In this document: positions 1 through 8,524 of the stretch, one piece after another
Layout: every line of letters begins with the position of its first letter
Numbering within the stretch: the first letter of the stretch is position 1
Source: Thalassospira sp. MCCC 1A03138
Lineage (GTDB): Bacteria; Pseudomonadota; Alphaproteobacteria; Rhodospirillales; Thalassospiraceae
Direction: 5' to 3'
Length of the DNA: 64,000 nucleotides
NCBI RefSeq assembly: GCF_002115785.1
Contig: NZ_JFJY01000004.1
Span: forward strand, 297,961-361,960
Made by a program: the position numbers and the translations under genes
The notes under the pieces: model-generated
What the model was told of the DNA's origin: nothing
Seen by the model: the letters and a program-made list of their open reading frames with translations, nothing else
The model's database searches: none

Positions 1-58
1 GACGGGGCAGAACCTCCCGCAGGGTTGCCTGTGCCTTGCCGGGCAAGGATGATTGCAT
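1..58 (-). CDS. Start of a sugar ABC transporter permease (partial, cut by the window edge)
   Basis: An ATG at 58 on the minus strand follows a GGAG ribosome binding site at 8-base spacing and opens 19 codons (MQSSLPGKAQATLREVLPR) that run off the window. It lies just downstream of the sugar-binding protein gene on the same strand, where the first permease gene of a carbohydrate ABC operon normally sits. The permease identity comes from position alone; the visible residues are too few to recognise a family. Confidence 0.4.
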   Translation of the reverse strand, partial: MQSSLPGKAQATLREVLPR

Positions 59-79
59 GGGTGATGCTCCGCACTTTAT

Positions 80-109
80 CCGGCGGCCGGAATGTTATCC
101 GGCCGCCGG
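80..109 (-). other. Perfect 12-bp intercistronic stem-loop between binding protein and permease
   Basis: Two arms, 80-91 and 98-109, are exact reverse complements around a 6-base loop. No U-tract follows on the minus strand, so this is not a clean intrinsic terminator. In ABC operons such hairpins between the binding-protein and permease genes often stabilise the upstream message, so that binding protein exceeds permease. That role is inferred. Confidence 0.6.
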
Positions 110-122
110 TTTCATTCTGGTA

Positions 123-1382
123 TTATTGGGCGGACTCAACCGCGTTAACCAGCTCCTCGACAGCGGTTGCACTGTCATATTCGCCGTTAAAATGCGCGGT
201 AATCACGTCATACATCGCGTTTTTGACCCCGGCCGGAACCGAATGGCCATGCGCCATCGACCCGAACAGTGTGCCTTTTTCATTGGCAGCAGCAAGTTCA
301 GCCATGCCTTTTTTGCCACAGGCATCAAAGTCGTCATTGGGCACATCCGTGCGCGCCGGGACGGAACCCTTGACCACGTTGAATGCCGACTGGAAGCTTG
401 GCGACATCACGGCCGATGCCAGTTTCATCTGCGCGTCCTGACGATCTTCGCCGACCTTGAACATCACGAACTGGTCAGAGTTGAACGTCACCGCATCCTG
501 TGTTCCCGGGAAGCGGAAGCACATGAAATCAGTGTCGGGCACCTTACCGGCATTCAGAAACTCGCCCTTGGCCCAGTCGCCCATGAACTGCACCCCGGCT
601 TCCTTGTTGATCACCATCGCGGTCGCAAGGTTCCAGTCCCGACCCGAGAAATTGTCATCAACATAAGTGCGTAGTTTCGCCATGCGATCAAACACGGTTT
701 TCATCGTGTCCGACCCCAGCGCATCGGGATCGGTGTCGATCATCGAGGATTGATAGAATTCCGGTCCGCCGGTTGCCATGACGACCGCATCAAAGATGGT
801 GGCATCCTGCCATGCCTGCCCACCATGCGCGACCGCGGTGTAACCGGCTTCCTTGATCTTATCGAGTGCTGCGATCAGTTCGTCCCAGTTGGTCGGCTGT
901 TTCAGGCCCAGTTCATCAAAGATCGCCTTGTTGGCCCAGACCCAGTTGGTCGAATGGACGTTGACCGGGGCCGCGATCCAGTGGCCGTCATATTTTGAAA
1001 ACTCTTTTAAGGCATCGGGAACAACATCTTCCCAGCCTTCCTTTGCGGCAAGGTCGTCAAGATTGCCCAAAACGCCCTCGCCCGCCCAATCCTTGATATC
1101 AAAACCAAGCATCTGCACGGCGGTCGGTGCATTGCCCGATGTAACGCGTGCGCGCAGCACGGTCATGGCCTGTTCGCCACCACCACCTGCAACCGGCATG
1201 TCGTTCCATGAAACACCCTGATCTTCGAGATCCTTTTTAAGAACCTGAAGCGCCTTCGCCTCGCCGCCTGCCGTCCACCAATGCAGAACTTCCACACTTT
1301 GCTGTGCCGATGCGATGCTGGTTGAAAGCCCGAGTGCCGCGATCATACCGATGCCGGCACGTGTCATTTTGCCAAGAAACAT
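123..1382 (-). CDS. Carbohydrate ABC transporter substrate-binding protein (family 1)
   Basis: A 419-residue periplasmic protein that should capture a sugar and hand it to an ABC permease. Residues 1-26 form a signal peptide with a hydrophobic core and an ASA-type cleavage region. The mature start [14 protein letters not shown], and the later [15 protein letters not shown] and [10 protein letters not shown], resemble glucose/mannose-binding proteins of the Gts type. The ATG at 1382 follows GGGAGGAAACAA, a strong ribosome binding site. It heads an operon continuing left and has a recognisable promoter with two operators upstream. The exact sugar cannot be read from sequence. Confidence 0.9.
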   Translation of the reverse strand: MFLGKMTRAGIGMIAALGLSTSIASAQQSVEVLHWWTAGGEAKALQVLKKDLEDQGVSWNDMPVAGGGGEQAMTVLRARVTSGNAPTAVQMLGFDIKDWAGEGVLGNLDDLAAKEGWEDVVPDALKEFSKYDGHWIAAPVNVHSTNWVWANKAIFDELGLKQPTNWDELIAALDKIKEAGYTAVAHGGQAWQDATIFDAVVMATGGPEFYQSSMIDTDPDALGSDTMKTVFDRMAKLRTYVDDNFSGRDWNLATAMVINKEAGVQFMGDWAKGEFLNAGKVPDTDFMCFRFPGTQDAVTFNSDQFVMFKVGEDRQDAQMKLASAVMSPSFQSAFNVVKGSVPARTDVPNDDFDACGKKGMAELAAANEKGTLFGSMAHGHSVPAGVKNAMYDVITAHFNGEYDSATAVEELVNAVESAQ

Positions 1383-1420
1383 TTGTTTCCTCCCTGTTGG
1401 CTTTTTTGATTTGGCAGTTG

Positions 1421-1472
1421 ATTACTGCAACGTTACAGGTCGGAGTCAAGCGCCTCCTGTAACGTTGCAGTA
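1421..1472 (-). promoter_or_regulatory. Sigma70-type promoter overlapped by twin LacI-family operators
   Basis: On the minus strand TTGACT (1444-1449) and AGTAAT (1421-1426) are separated by exactly 17 bases, a good -35/-10 pair. A perfect 17-bp inverted repeat (1423-1439 and 1456-1472) surrounds it. Each arm contains a 12-mer, TGCAACGTTACA or its complement, with the central CG typical of LacI/GalR operators. One operator (1426-1437) fills the spacer next to the -10; the other (1458-1469) lies upstream of the -35. Centres are 32 bp apart, about three helical turns. The cognate repressor is not in the window. Confidence 0.8.
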
Positions 1473-1591
1473 CAGCAAAGCCGCCAACAGGCGCAAAATC
1501 TGTGGTTGATCAGATTGCGTTATTGCGTCGCAAAATAGTGCATTTGTTATTGCCGGAAACTGGAACGCGGAAGACTCCGCCCCATATAAAA

Positions 1592-1629
1592 GGGCGCCAG
1601 CCATGATCCTGTCATGGTTTCTGGCGCCC
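1592..1629 (-). terminator. Rho-independent terminator of the peptide-uptake operon
   Basis: Stem GGGCGCCAG/CTGGCGCCC (1592-1600 with 1621-1629) is extended by CCATGA/TCATGG inside. On the minus strand TTTTATAT follows. It sits 25 bases past the M20 peptidase stop and closes the operon. Confidence 0.8.
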
Positions 1630-1653
1630 GAATTTCCGGATGGCTTGCTATGG

Positions 1654-3036
1654 TCAGGCGGCGTCGCCGATATCCCAGAACACACCGGCCATCATTTGCA
1701 GAGCCTGTCGGCTGAGGCTTTGCAGGATGTGTTCGTTGGGCGCATGCTGAGAGCATGACGCATAGGAGTGCGGCACCCAGACGGTTGGCAGATCAAGGAT
1801 ATAGGCAAATGTATCATTAGGCAGCGACCCGCCAAGATTGGGCAGGATTGCCGGTTTGGTTCCGGTGGTCTTGATGATTGAATCGCGTACACGCGTGACC
1901 CACGGATGGGACGGGTCAAGCCGGGTTGCCCGGAAGAACCCCTTTGCCGAGGGAATGATTTCAACATCCGTAAAGCCATGTTTATCAAGGTGGCGGCGCA
2001 AAGCCGGCAGAATGTCATCCGCATCCGTGCCAACCACATAACGCAACTGGCAATGCGCAATGGCTTCAGGCGCGATCGCATTGACCGGTTTTTCCGGGTT
2101 TCCTGCCTTTGCCGCAAGTACCGCAAAGCTGTTCCAGCCATAAACCTTTTCCGCCAGTGACAGGCTTTCCTCGCCCCAGTCAGGGTTAATTGTCGGCCCG
2201 GTTTCGGGTTGGGTGATTGCGCAATCCTTGAGGGCTTCCCGGACTTCGTCATTCAGGCTGTCAGGACGCCATTCCGGCACCTGTATTTGCCCGCGACGAT
2301 CAACGATGGATGCAATCGCATGCGAAAGAACAATCATCGGGTCTTTCAGCAAACCGCCCCAGTTCCCGGAATGGTGGCCGCCTTCGCGATATTTAAGCGA
2401 CAGCGCAAAATTGATCGCCCCGCGTGACCCCATGAACATGGTCGGGCGTTCTGCACTCAGGCGCGGACCATCCGATGCAATCAGGACATCGGCGGCAAAC
2501 AGATCGCGATAATTGGTAAACAGTTCGGCAAGGCCGGGCGACCCCGCCTCTTCACCCATCTCAATGATGACCTTGCAGTTAAAGCCCAATGCACCACGTG
2601 TCTGAATGACCGACCGCAGGGCCGCCAGATTGATGCAATGCTGCACTTTGTTATCCGCCGTACCGCGCCCGTAAACCCGATCACCTTCGATCACCAGCTT
2701 GAAAGGTTCAAGGCCTTCGCGCCATTCACCTTCCTGTGCCAAGATCACATCGCCATGCCCATATGTCAGGACGGTCGGCAAATCGTCGCCTTCGCGGCGT
2801 TCGGCAAACAGGAACGGTCCGAAACCGGGCTTGGGATTATCGATGATGCGGGTTTCAAACCCCATATCGCGCACCATCGGAACAATCACATCGGTAAGAT
2901 ACCCATAAAGCGCTTCGAGATTATCGGGCTTCTGGCTTTCGGTTTTCTGTTCGACCATTCGACGCAGTTCTTCGATGAACTGCCCATCTTCAAAATACCG
3001 GGTTACATTTTCGATAGCATCAGCACGCGTTGACAT
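1654..3036 (-). CDS. M20 family metallopeptidase
   Basis: A 460-residue cytosolic zinc peptidase or deacylase of the M20/ArgE/DapE group. Visible signatures are TYGHGDV (metal ligand His94, Asp96), RGTADNK (bridging Asp128) and MGEEAGS (catalytic Glu162-Glu163). The start at 3036 is chosen over an upstream codon at 3078 because AAGGA precedes it at good spacing and the homologous region begins there. It is the last gene of the operon, 66 bases after gamma-glutamyltransferase, and ends at a terminator. Context suggests it trims peptides or acyl-amino acids brought in by the adjacent importer; the substrate is not determinable. Confidence 0.88.
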   Translation of the reverse strand: MSTRADAIENVTRYFEDGQFIEELRRMVEQKTESQKPDNLEALYGYLTDVIVPMVRDMGFETRIIDNPKPGFGPFLFAERREGDDLPTVLTYGHGDVILAQEGEWREGLEPFKLVIEGDRVYGRGTADNKVQHCINLAALRSVIQTRGALGFNCKVIIEMGEEAGSPGLAELFTNYRDLFAADVLIASDGPRLSAERPTMFMGSRGAINFALSLKYREGGHHSGNWGGLLKDPMIVLSHAIASIVDRRGQIQVPEWRPDSLNDEVREALKDCAITQPETGPTINPDWGEESLSLAEKVYGWNSFAVLAAKAGNPEKPVNAIAPEAIAHCQLRYVVGTDADDILPALRRHLDKHGFTDVEIIPSAKGFFRATRLDPSHPWVTRVRDSIIKTTGTKPAILPNLGGSLPNDTFAYILDLPTVWVPHSYASCSQHAPNEHILQSLSRQALQMMAGVFWDIGDAA

Positions 3037-3102
3037 TGATTGATCCTTGTTCTTTCCGATAAGCCATCCAATTCCCAAAGGAACGACGGAGCATTTTGTA
3101 TT

Positions 3103-4689
3103 TCACAGACCATCCCGGTTTTCCGCCACCGCATCGCCCCAGGGCGACATGATTTCGGTCATGCCCTGATTGATATTTTCCTGCCGAAGGACCCCCGCCG
3201 GGCAGGCAAAGGCATAGGGGAAAGCGGTCCGGCGCGTAGTCACGCAACGATGGCGTTCCCCAAGGGCCGCAACGATATCGGACGAAAGGCTTTGATCGAT
3301 GATCACCGTATCGCCGCCGCTGAAATCAACCCGCGCCTGATGAAAGGCATCTTCGAGGGTCATATCAAAATCCATCAGGCAGGATGTCAGTTGCAGGATG
3401 GCTGGCAAAATCTTGCGCCCGCCCGATGCCCCGATAGCAAAACGCCGGCCCTTTTGCTGCCCGATTGCTGGGCAGACATTCATCAAACACCGTTTGTTGG
3501 GTGCTAACGAGTTTGGCCGTGCCGGTTCGGGGTCGAACCACAGGATCCCGTTATTCATCAAAAGCCCGCTTCCGGGCAGCACGACCTTGGATCCGAAAAT
3601 GGATAGCAATGTCTGGGTCACGGCAACCATGTTGCCATGTCGATCCGTCACACTGAAATGCGTGGTGCAGGCAGGGGCGCGACTGTCATCAACGTCCCCC
3701 ATATCGCGCAACCGGCGTTTATAAGTCGTCTTAAGCGCATCGACATACGCCCCATAGGCATCCGCCCCCGGGGACGTCCCCTCAAAATCCTGATGCGACA
3801 GGATTTCCAGGCATTCCGCAAGGTTTTCACCCGCCGTCATCGCAGGCGGCGTATAGACCGTCCCCCCGCGATAGGATATTGTCAGCGGATCAGACAAAAC
3901 AGCCTGATAGGACTTCATGTCATCAAGCGACAAACATCCCCCGGCAGCCCTGACATCGGCAACGATTTCCGCCGCAAGATCGCCTTCGTAAAATTCACGC
4001 GCACCTTTATCGGCGATGCGTTGCAGGGTGGCCGCCATCCGGTCAAGATTGATCCGCTTGTCCGAAAGGGCCGTCCATCCGGCAATAGTCGGCCACTGCC
4101 CGTCTTCCAGAAAGGTTTCCGCCGCAGTCGGGTTTTTAACAAGTTCGCGGGTACTGGCCGCGATGATAAGGGCCGCATACCAATCAACCGATAGCCCACC
4201 CGACGCAAGCTTTGCCGCCGGCGACACAAGATCACGCCATGGCATCGTGCCAAACCGGTCAAAGGCAAGCCACATACCGGCAACGGTGCCGGGTACCGCA
4301 ATCGCGGTTGCGCCAATCTGGTTACGATCCCCAACAACCCGCGCCCATGGGAACAGGTCACCCGCAACGCCTTCGCCCGATAACGGATAATCCGCAACAT
4401 CAAGCCCGGCGGGTGAACGCATCCCGAACGTGATGCAATAGGTCCGGTCTTCATCGGCGCGATAGATCATCATGGCACCGCCACCGGCCGGGCCACTCAT
4501 CCAGGGTTCGACAACCCCCATGGCAAAGGATGTTGCAATCGCGGCATCAATGGCATCGCCACCGGCGGCAAGAATGTCCGCCCCGACCTGTGCCCCGTGC
4601 TTATGCTGGGCTGCAACCACCCCACCATTTTCGACGGTGACGACGTTTTTACGGACCGACTGCATGTTGGAAAAATTGTCGCGGATCAT
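3103..4689 (-). CDS. ggt: Gamma-glutamyltransferase family protein, apparently cytosolic
   Basis: This 528-residue protein belongs to the Ntn-hydrolase family that cleaves or transfers gamma-glutamyl groups of glutathione and gamma-glutamyl peptides. Autoprocessing at the conserved TTH would expose Thr342 (motif TTHFSVTDRHGN) as catalytic nucleophile; GSGLLMNNG and the glycine-rich GASGGRKI follow as in the family. The ATG at 4689 overlaps the upstream stop (ATGA), fixing the start. The N-terminus has no signal peptide, unlike the classical periplasmic enzyme, so activity inside the cell on imported peptides is likely. The small subunit is shorter than usual (total about 580 residues in E. 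coli). Confidence 0.88.
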   Translation of the reverse strand: MIRDNFSNMQSVRKNVVTVENGGVVAAQHKHGAQVGADILAAGGDAIDAAIATSFAMGVVEPWMSGPAGGGAMMIYRADEDRTYCITFGMRSPAGLDVADYPLSGEGVAGDLFPWARVVGDRNQIGATAIAVPGTVAGMWLAFDRFGTMPWRDLVSPAAKLASGGLSVDWYAALIIAASTRELVKNPTAAETFLEDGQWPTIAGWTALSDKRINLDRMAATLQRIADKGAREFYEGDLAAEIVADVRAAGGCLSLDDMKSYQAVLSDPLTISYRGGTVYTPPAMTAGENLAECLEILSHQDFEGTSPGADAYGAYVDALKTTYKRRLRDMGDVDDSRAPACTTHFSVTDRHGNMVAVTQTLLSIFGSKVVLPGSGLLMNNGILWFDPEPARPNSLAPNKRCLMNVCPAIGQQKGRRFAIGASGGRKILPAILQLTSCLMDFDMTLEDAFHQARVDFSGGDTVIIDQSLSSDIVAALGERHRCVTTRRTAFPYAFACPAGVLRQENINQGMTEIMSPWGDAVAENRDGL

Positions 4690-5651
4690 TGCACCGCCCC
4701 TTCGACCAGATGACATTCAACCCGCTTGCCCTGATGCAGGGTCGCCACCGGTGCCTTGGTCGAACAGATATCAATCGCGCGCGGGCAGCGCGGATGGAAA
4801 TGACATCCACTGGGCGGGTTGATCGGATTGGGGAATACAGCCCCCAATTGCGTATCGGGAACACCAAGGGACGGGTCCGGTGTCAGAACGGATTCCAGCA
4901 ACGCATTGGTATAAGGATGGTCCGGACCGGCAAACAGCGAAGATGCTTCCGCTTCTTCGACGATACGACCCAGATACATGACCGCCACCCTTGTTGCGAG
5001 ATGTTCGACCACCGCAAGGTTATGACTGATGAACAGATAGGTCAGCCCGAATTCATTGCGCAGATCCGACAGCAGATTAAGGATTTGCGACTGTACCGAC
5101 ACATCAAGAGCCGACGTCGGTTCATCGCAGATCACGATCTCAGGGCGCATGATGAGTGCACGTGCAATGGCGACACGCTGACGTTGCCCGCCCGAAAGCT
5201 GGCTGGGATAACTGCGCAAAACCCGTTTGGGCAAACCGACAACATCAAGAATATCGGCGGTCTGTTTGTCCCAGTCACGCGGATCGCCGACCTTGTGCAC
5301 CCTTAGCGGCAACGAAATGATGTCGCCAATCGTCTTGCGCGGGTTCAGTGATGAATAAGGATCCTGGAAAATCGGCTGAATACGCCGCGCCAGATAGGAT
5401 CTGTCATGGGTGGTAATGTCTTCGCCATCGACCAGAACCCGCCCCTGTGTTGGCGTTTCCAGTCCCAGCAAAATACGCGCAAGGGTACTTTTGCCACAGC
5501 CGGATTCCCCGACAAGGCCAAGGACTTCGCCCTTTTCTAGTTTCAGCGTCAGTTCATCAACCGCACGAAGATCCTTGCGTTTGCCAAAGATGCCCTGCTT
5601 GATCGAAAAAATCTTCGAGACATTCTCAAGTTCAAGAACCGGAACGGACAT
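4686..5651 (-). CDS. Peptide ABC transporter ATP-binding protein (DppF/OppF type)
   Basis: A 321-residue ATPase that powers dipeptide/oligopeptide import with its paralogue encoded just upstream. Walker A GESGCGKST (48-56), signature LSGGQRQRVAIARAL, Walker B VICDEPTSALD and the C-terminal oligopeptide-transporter extension CHFHPRCP are all visible. The start at 5651 shares one base with the preceding stop, and the end overlaps ggt by four bases, so translation is coupled. The family transports short peptides; whether this one prefers gamma-glutamyl peptides is inferred only from the neighbours. Confidence 0.93.
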   Translation of the reverse strand: MSVPVLELENVSKIFSIKQGIFGKRKDLRAVDELTLKLEKGEVLGLVGESGCGKSTLARILLGLETPTQGRVLVDGEDITTHDRSYLARRIQPIFQDPYSSLNPRKTIGDIISLPLRVHKVGDPRDWDKQTADILDVVGLPKRVLRSYPSQLSGGQRQRVAIARALIMRPEIVICDEPTSALDVSVQSQILNLLSDLRNEFGLTYLFISHNLAVVEHLATRVAVMYLGRIVEEAEASSLFAGPDHPYTNALLESVLTPDPSLGVPDTQLGAVFPNPINPPSGCHFHPRCPRAIDICSTKAPVATLHQGKRVECHLVEGAVQ

Positions 5652-6646
5652 TATGCTTTCCCCGATTTTGGCTGGTTCATGTCATAATCGTGAACACAGC
5701 GATAAAGATGCCCGGCGGGTGAAATCCGGGCCGGTATATCGGACGCACATTGCGCGGTTGCCTCGTCACAGCGGCTTCGGAAAGCACAGCCGTCCACATC
5801 ATCGATAAGAGACGGCACAATACCGGGGATCGAGCCCAGATGTTCACCAACCGCGGTTTTGCCCGGCACCGGAATGCAATTGAGCAACCCGCGAGTATAA
5901 GGATGCTTTGGCGCGGTAAAGACTTCGGCGGCACTCCCGGCTTCGACCATTTCACCGGCATACATGATGGCAACCTTGTCCGCGACGCGGGCCACCACAC
6001 CCAGATCGTGGGTAATCAGGATCATCGCCATGTTCAGTTCACGCTGAAGATCCTTAAGCAGGCGCAATATCTGGGCCTGAATGGTGACATCAAGCGCGGT
6101 TGTCGGTTCATCCGCAATGATCAGATCAGGTTCGCCCATCAGGGCCATGGCAATCATCACGCGTTGACGCAAACCACCGGAAAGCTGATGGGGATATTGT
6201 TTCATGCGGTTGGCCGCCGCCGTGATCCCGACCTTTTCCAGAAGTTCGATGGCACGGTCACGCGCAACCGGCTTGGGAACCTTCCGATGAAGCAAAAGGG
6301 CTTCCATCAGTTGATCGCCAATCGTGTATGCCGGATTAAGCGAAGTCATCGGCTCCTGAAAGATCATCGAAATCCGGTTGCCGCGCAGTTTGCGCATATC
6401 CCGATTGGATGCGGTTTGCAGATCGACACCTTCAAAATCCAGAACCTGCGCCGAACGTTGGGCCTGCTTGGGCAGAAGCCCCATGATCGCAAGCGAGGTC
6501 AGGGATTTGCCACTGCCTGATTCACCGACCACACACAGGGTTTCACCGCGCTTCACATCGAAATCAATGCCGCGCACGGCATGCAGCGTTCCGGCCGCCA
6601 GCGGAATATCGACCGTCAGGCCGCGAACAGAAAGAATGTTTTCCAT
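5651..6646 (-). CDS. Peptide ABC transporter ATP-binding protein (DppD/OppD type)
   Basis: The second ATPase of the importer, 331 residues from the ATG at 6646. The longer open frame to 6754 would run into the upstream permease gene; a GGGG motif precedes 6646. Walker A GESGSGKSLTS, signature LSGGLRQRVMIAMAL, Walker B LIIADEPTTALDVT and the C-terminal CAFRSRC extension place it with DppD/OppD. It follows the permease by 10 bases and would pair with the DppF-type subunit as a heterodimeric motor on the inner face of the membrane. Confidence 0.93.
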   Translation of the reverse strand: MENILSVRGLTVDIPLAAGTLHAVRGIDFDVKRGETLCVVGESGSGKSLTSLAIMGLLPKQAQRSAQVLDFEGVDLQTASNRDMRKLRGNRISMIFQEPMTSLNPAYTIGDQLMEALLLHRKVPKPVARDRAIELLEKVGITAAANRMKQYPHQLSGGLRQRVMIAMALMGEPDLIIADEPTTALDVTIQAQILRLLKDLQRELNMAMILITHDLGVVARVADKVAIMYAGEMVEAGSAAEVFTAPKHPYTRGLLNCIPVPGKTAVGEHLGSIPGIVPSLIDDVDGCAFRSRCDEATAQCASDIPARISPAGHLYRCVHDYDMNQPKSGKA

Positions 6647-6656
6647 ACTGATGCCC

Positions 6657-7580
6657 CTAGTTGCGGTTTTCAGGTGCGGAAACGTCACGAAGACCGTCAC
6701 CCAGCAAATTGATCGCCAGAACAAGGATGAACAGCGCGACACCCGGGATGGCAATCATCCATGGCTGGAACAAAAGCATCTGTTTGCCTTCCGATACCAT
6801 CAAGCCCCAGGACGGGGTCGGCGGTTGCACCCCGAGGCCTAGGAACGACAGGGCGGCTTCAAGCAAAATGGCATGCGCCATTTCAAGCGTTACAATCACG
6901 ATCAGGCTGTTGGCGATATTGGGCATGATTTCGCTAAACAGGATGCGCTTGGTCGAACAGCCGATGGCCTTGGCTGCCGTGACATATTCCATCGATCGCA
7001 ATTGCAGCGTGGCAGATCGCATCACAACCGCGAACCGATCCCAAAGCAAAAGGCCAAGAACCGTGATCACCACCTGAAGTGATCCGCCAAACAGCGCCAC
7101 CACCGCCAGCGCCACCAGAACCACGGGCATGGCAAGGCGCACATTGATCAAAAAGGTGACACAGGCATCGACACGGCCACCGAAATACCCCGCGGCAACC
7201 CCCATACTGGTGCCGATAATGCCGGAAATCAGGGCAGCAATCGCCCCGATGGCCAATGAAATGCGTGCGCCATAAAGCAACCGTGAAAGATAATCCCGCC
7301 CCAGATGATCGGTACCAAGGATGTTTTCCCAACTGCCTTTGGCATCCCAGACCGGCGGGATCATTCGATGCATCAAATCCTGATGATAGGGATCATAAGG
7401 TGCCAGAAGAGGTGCGAAAAGCGCCATCAGGAAAATGGTCAGAAGCACGATGGCACCAAACATCAGCCCCTTGTGACCAAGGACTTTGGTCAGCAAAATC
7501 TGTCGTGGCGTCGGGCCGCTCAGGACTTCAGCTTCAACCTTGGGTGCCACTGTGTTGATGGTTTCGGTCGTGTTGGTCAT
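6657..7580 (-). CDS. Peptide ABC transporter permease (DppC type)
   Basis: A 307-residue inner-membrane subunit. After a 35-residue cytosolic tail come a first membrane span, the LGTDHLGRD motif typical of DppC/OppC, and further spans. The coupling helix motif reads EYVTAAKAIGCSTKRILFSEIMPN, the EAA loop that docks onto the ATPases. It starts one base after the DppB-type stop, so the two permease halves should be made in equal amounts. Confidence 0.93.
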   Translation of the reverse strand: MTNTTETINTVAPKVEAEVLSGPTPRQILLTKVLGHKGLMFGAIVLLTIFLMALFAPLLAPYDPYHQDLMHRMIPPVWDAKGSWENILGTDHLGRDYLSRLLYGARISLAIGAIAALISGIIGTSMGVAAGYFGGRVDACVTFLINVRLAMPVVLVALAVVALFGGSLQVVITVLGLLLWDRFAVVMRSATLQLRSMEYVTAAKAIGCSTKRILFSEIMPNIANSLIVIVTLEMAHAILLEAALSFLGLGVQPPTPSWGLMVSEGKQMLLFQPWMIAIPGVALFILVLAINLLGDGLRDVSAPENRN

Positions 7581-7581
7581 G

Positions 7582-8499
7582 TCAGCCCACCCTCATGCGC
7601 GGGTCAAGCCACGCATTCAACAAATCCGACAGGAAGGTGAAGACGATATAGAACATCGAAAACACCAGAATCAGGGCCTGCACGGTTGGCAGATCGTTAC
7701 GACCAATGGATTCCCATGCCAGATAGCCCGCGCCATGCAGGGCAAAGATCGATTCAACAACAATCGATCCGCCCAGCATGAAGCCCATCTGAACGGCGGC
7801 CAGACTGACAACCGGGATGATGGCATTGCGAAGGGCATGCTTGAACATGACCCTGAATTCACCCGCCCCCTTGGCGCGTGCGGTGCGGACATAATCCGCC
7901 CCCAGCACATCAAGCATCCCGGCCCGGGTCAGGCGCATGATGGCGGGCATCGCGTAGTAGCCCAAAACAATGGTCGGCATCACAAAGTTTTGCCAGTTGT
8001 CCGAGCCGGAAGGCGGCAGGATGCGAAGCTTGATACTGAACAGGACAATCAGGACCAGGCCAAACCAGAAACTGGGCATGGCCTGCCCCATGACCGAAAG
8101 GAACAGGGCTATCCGGTCAATAATGCTGTTGGGGCGAACGGCGGCGGCAACACCCAAAGGCACAGCCGTCAGAAGCGCAAAGGAGATTCCGCAGACGCCA
8201 AGCAACATCGTGACGGACAGACGTTCGGCAACCAATTGTGATACCGGCAGCTTGAAGTAATAGCTTGTGCCGAAATCTCCCCTGATCGCATTGAACATCC
8301 ATTCGCCATACTGAACGACCCATGGTCGATCAAAGCCGTAATATATTCTTACAGCTTCGATATCCTCGGCATTCGCCGTTTCACCAGCAATAGCCGCCGC
8401 GGGATCCCCTGAAAGATAGAGAAGCGCGAAGCTAAGCATGGAGACGGCAAGCGTCACCAGCAAGGCCAGACCAAGCCTTTTTAACGTATATACCAACAC
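7582..8499 (-). CDS. Peptide ABC transporter permease (DppB type)
   Basis: A 305-residue permease with an N-terminal span (LKRLGLALLVTLAVSMLSFALLYL), the FDRPWVVQYGEW region of the DppB/OppB group and the EAA loop DYVRTARAKGAGEFRVMFKHALRN. About six membrane segments are visible. It forms the translocation pore with the DppC-type subunit. It begins 25 bases after the binding-protein stop within the same operon. Confidence 0.93.
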   Translation of the reverse strand: MLVYTLKRLGLALLVTLAVSMLSFALLYLSGDPAAAIAGETANAEDIEAVRIYYGFDRPWVVQYGEWMFNAIRGDFGTSYYFKLPVSQLVAERLSVTMLLGVCGISFALLTAVPLGVAAAVRPNSIIDRIALFLSVMGQAMPSFWFGLVLIVLFSIKLRILPPSGSDNWQNFVMPTIVLGYYAMPAIMRLTRAGMLDVLGADYVRTARAKGAGEFRVMFKHALRNAIIPVVSLAAVQMGFMLGGSIVVESIFALHGAGYLAWESIGRNDLPTVQALILVFSMFYIVFTFLSDLLNAWLDPRMRVG

Positions 8500-8524
8500 C
8501 GTTCTGAACCCCTGATCCGGAGGA

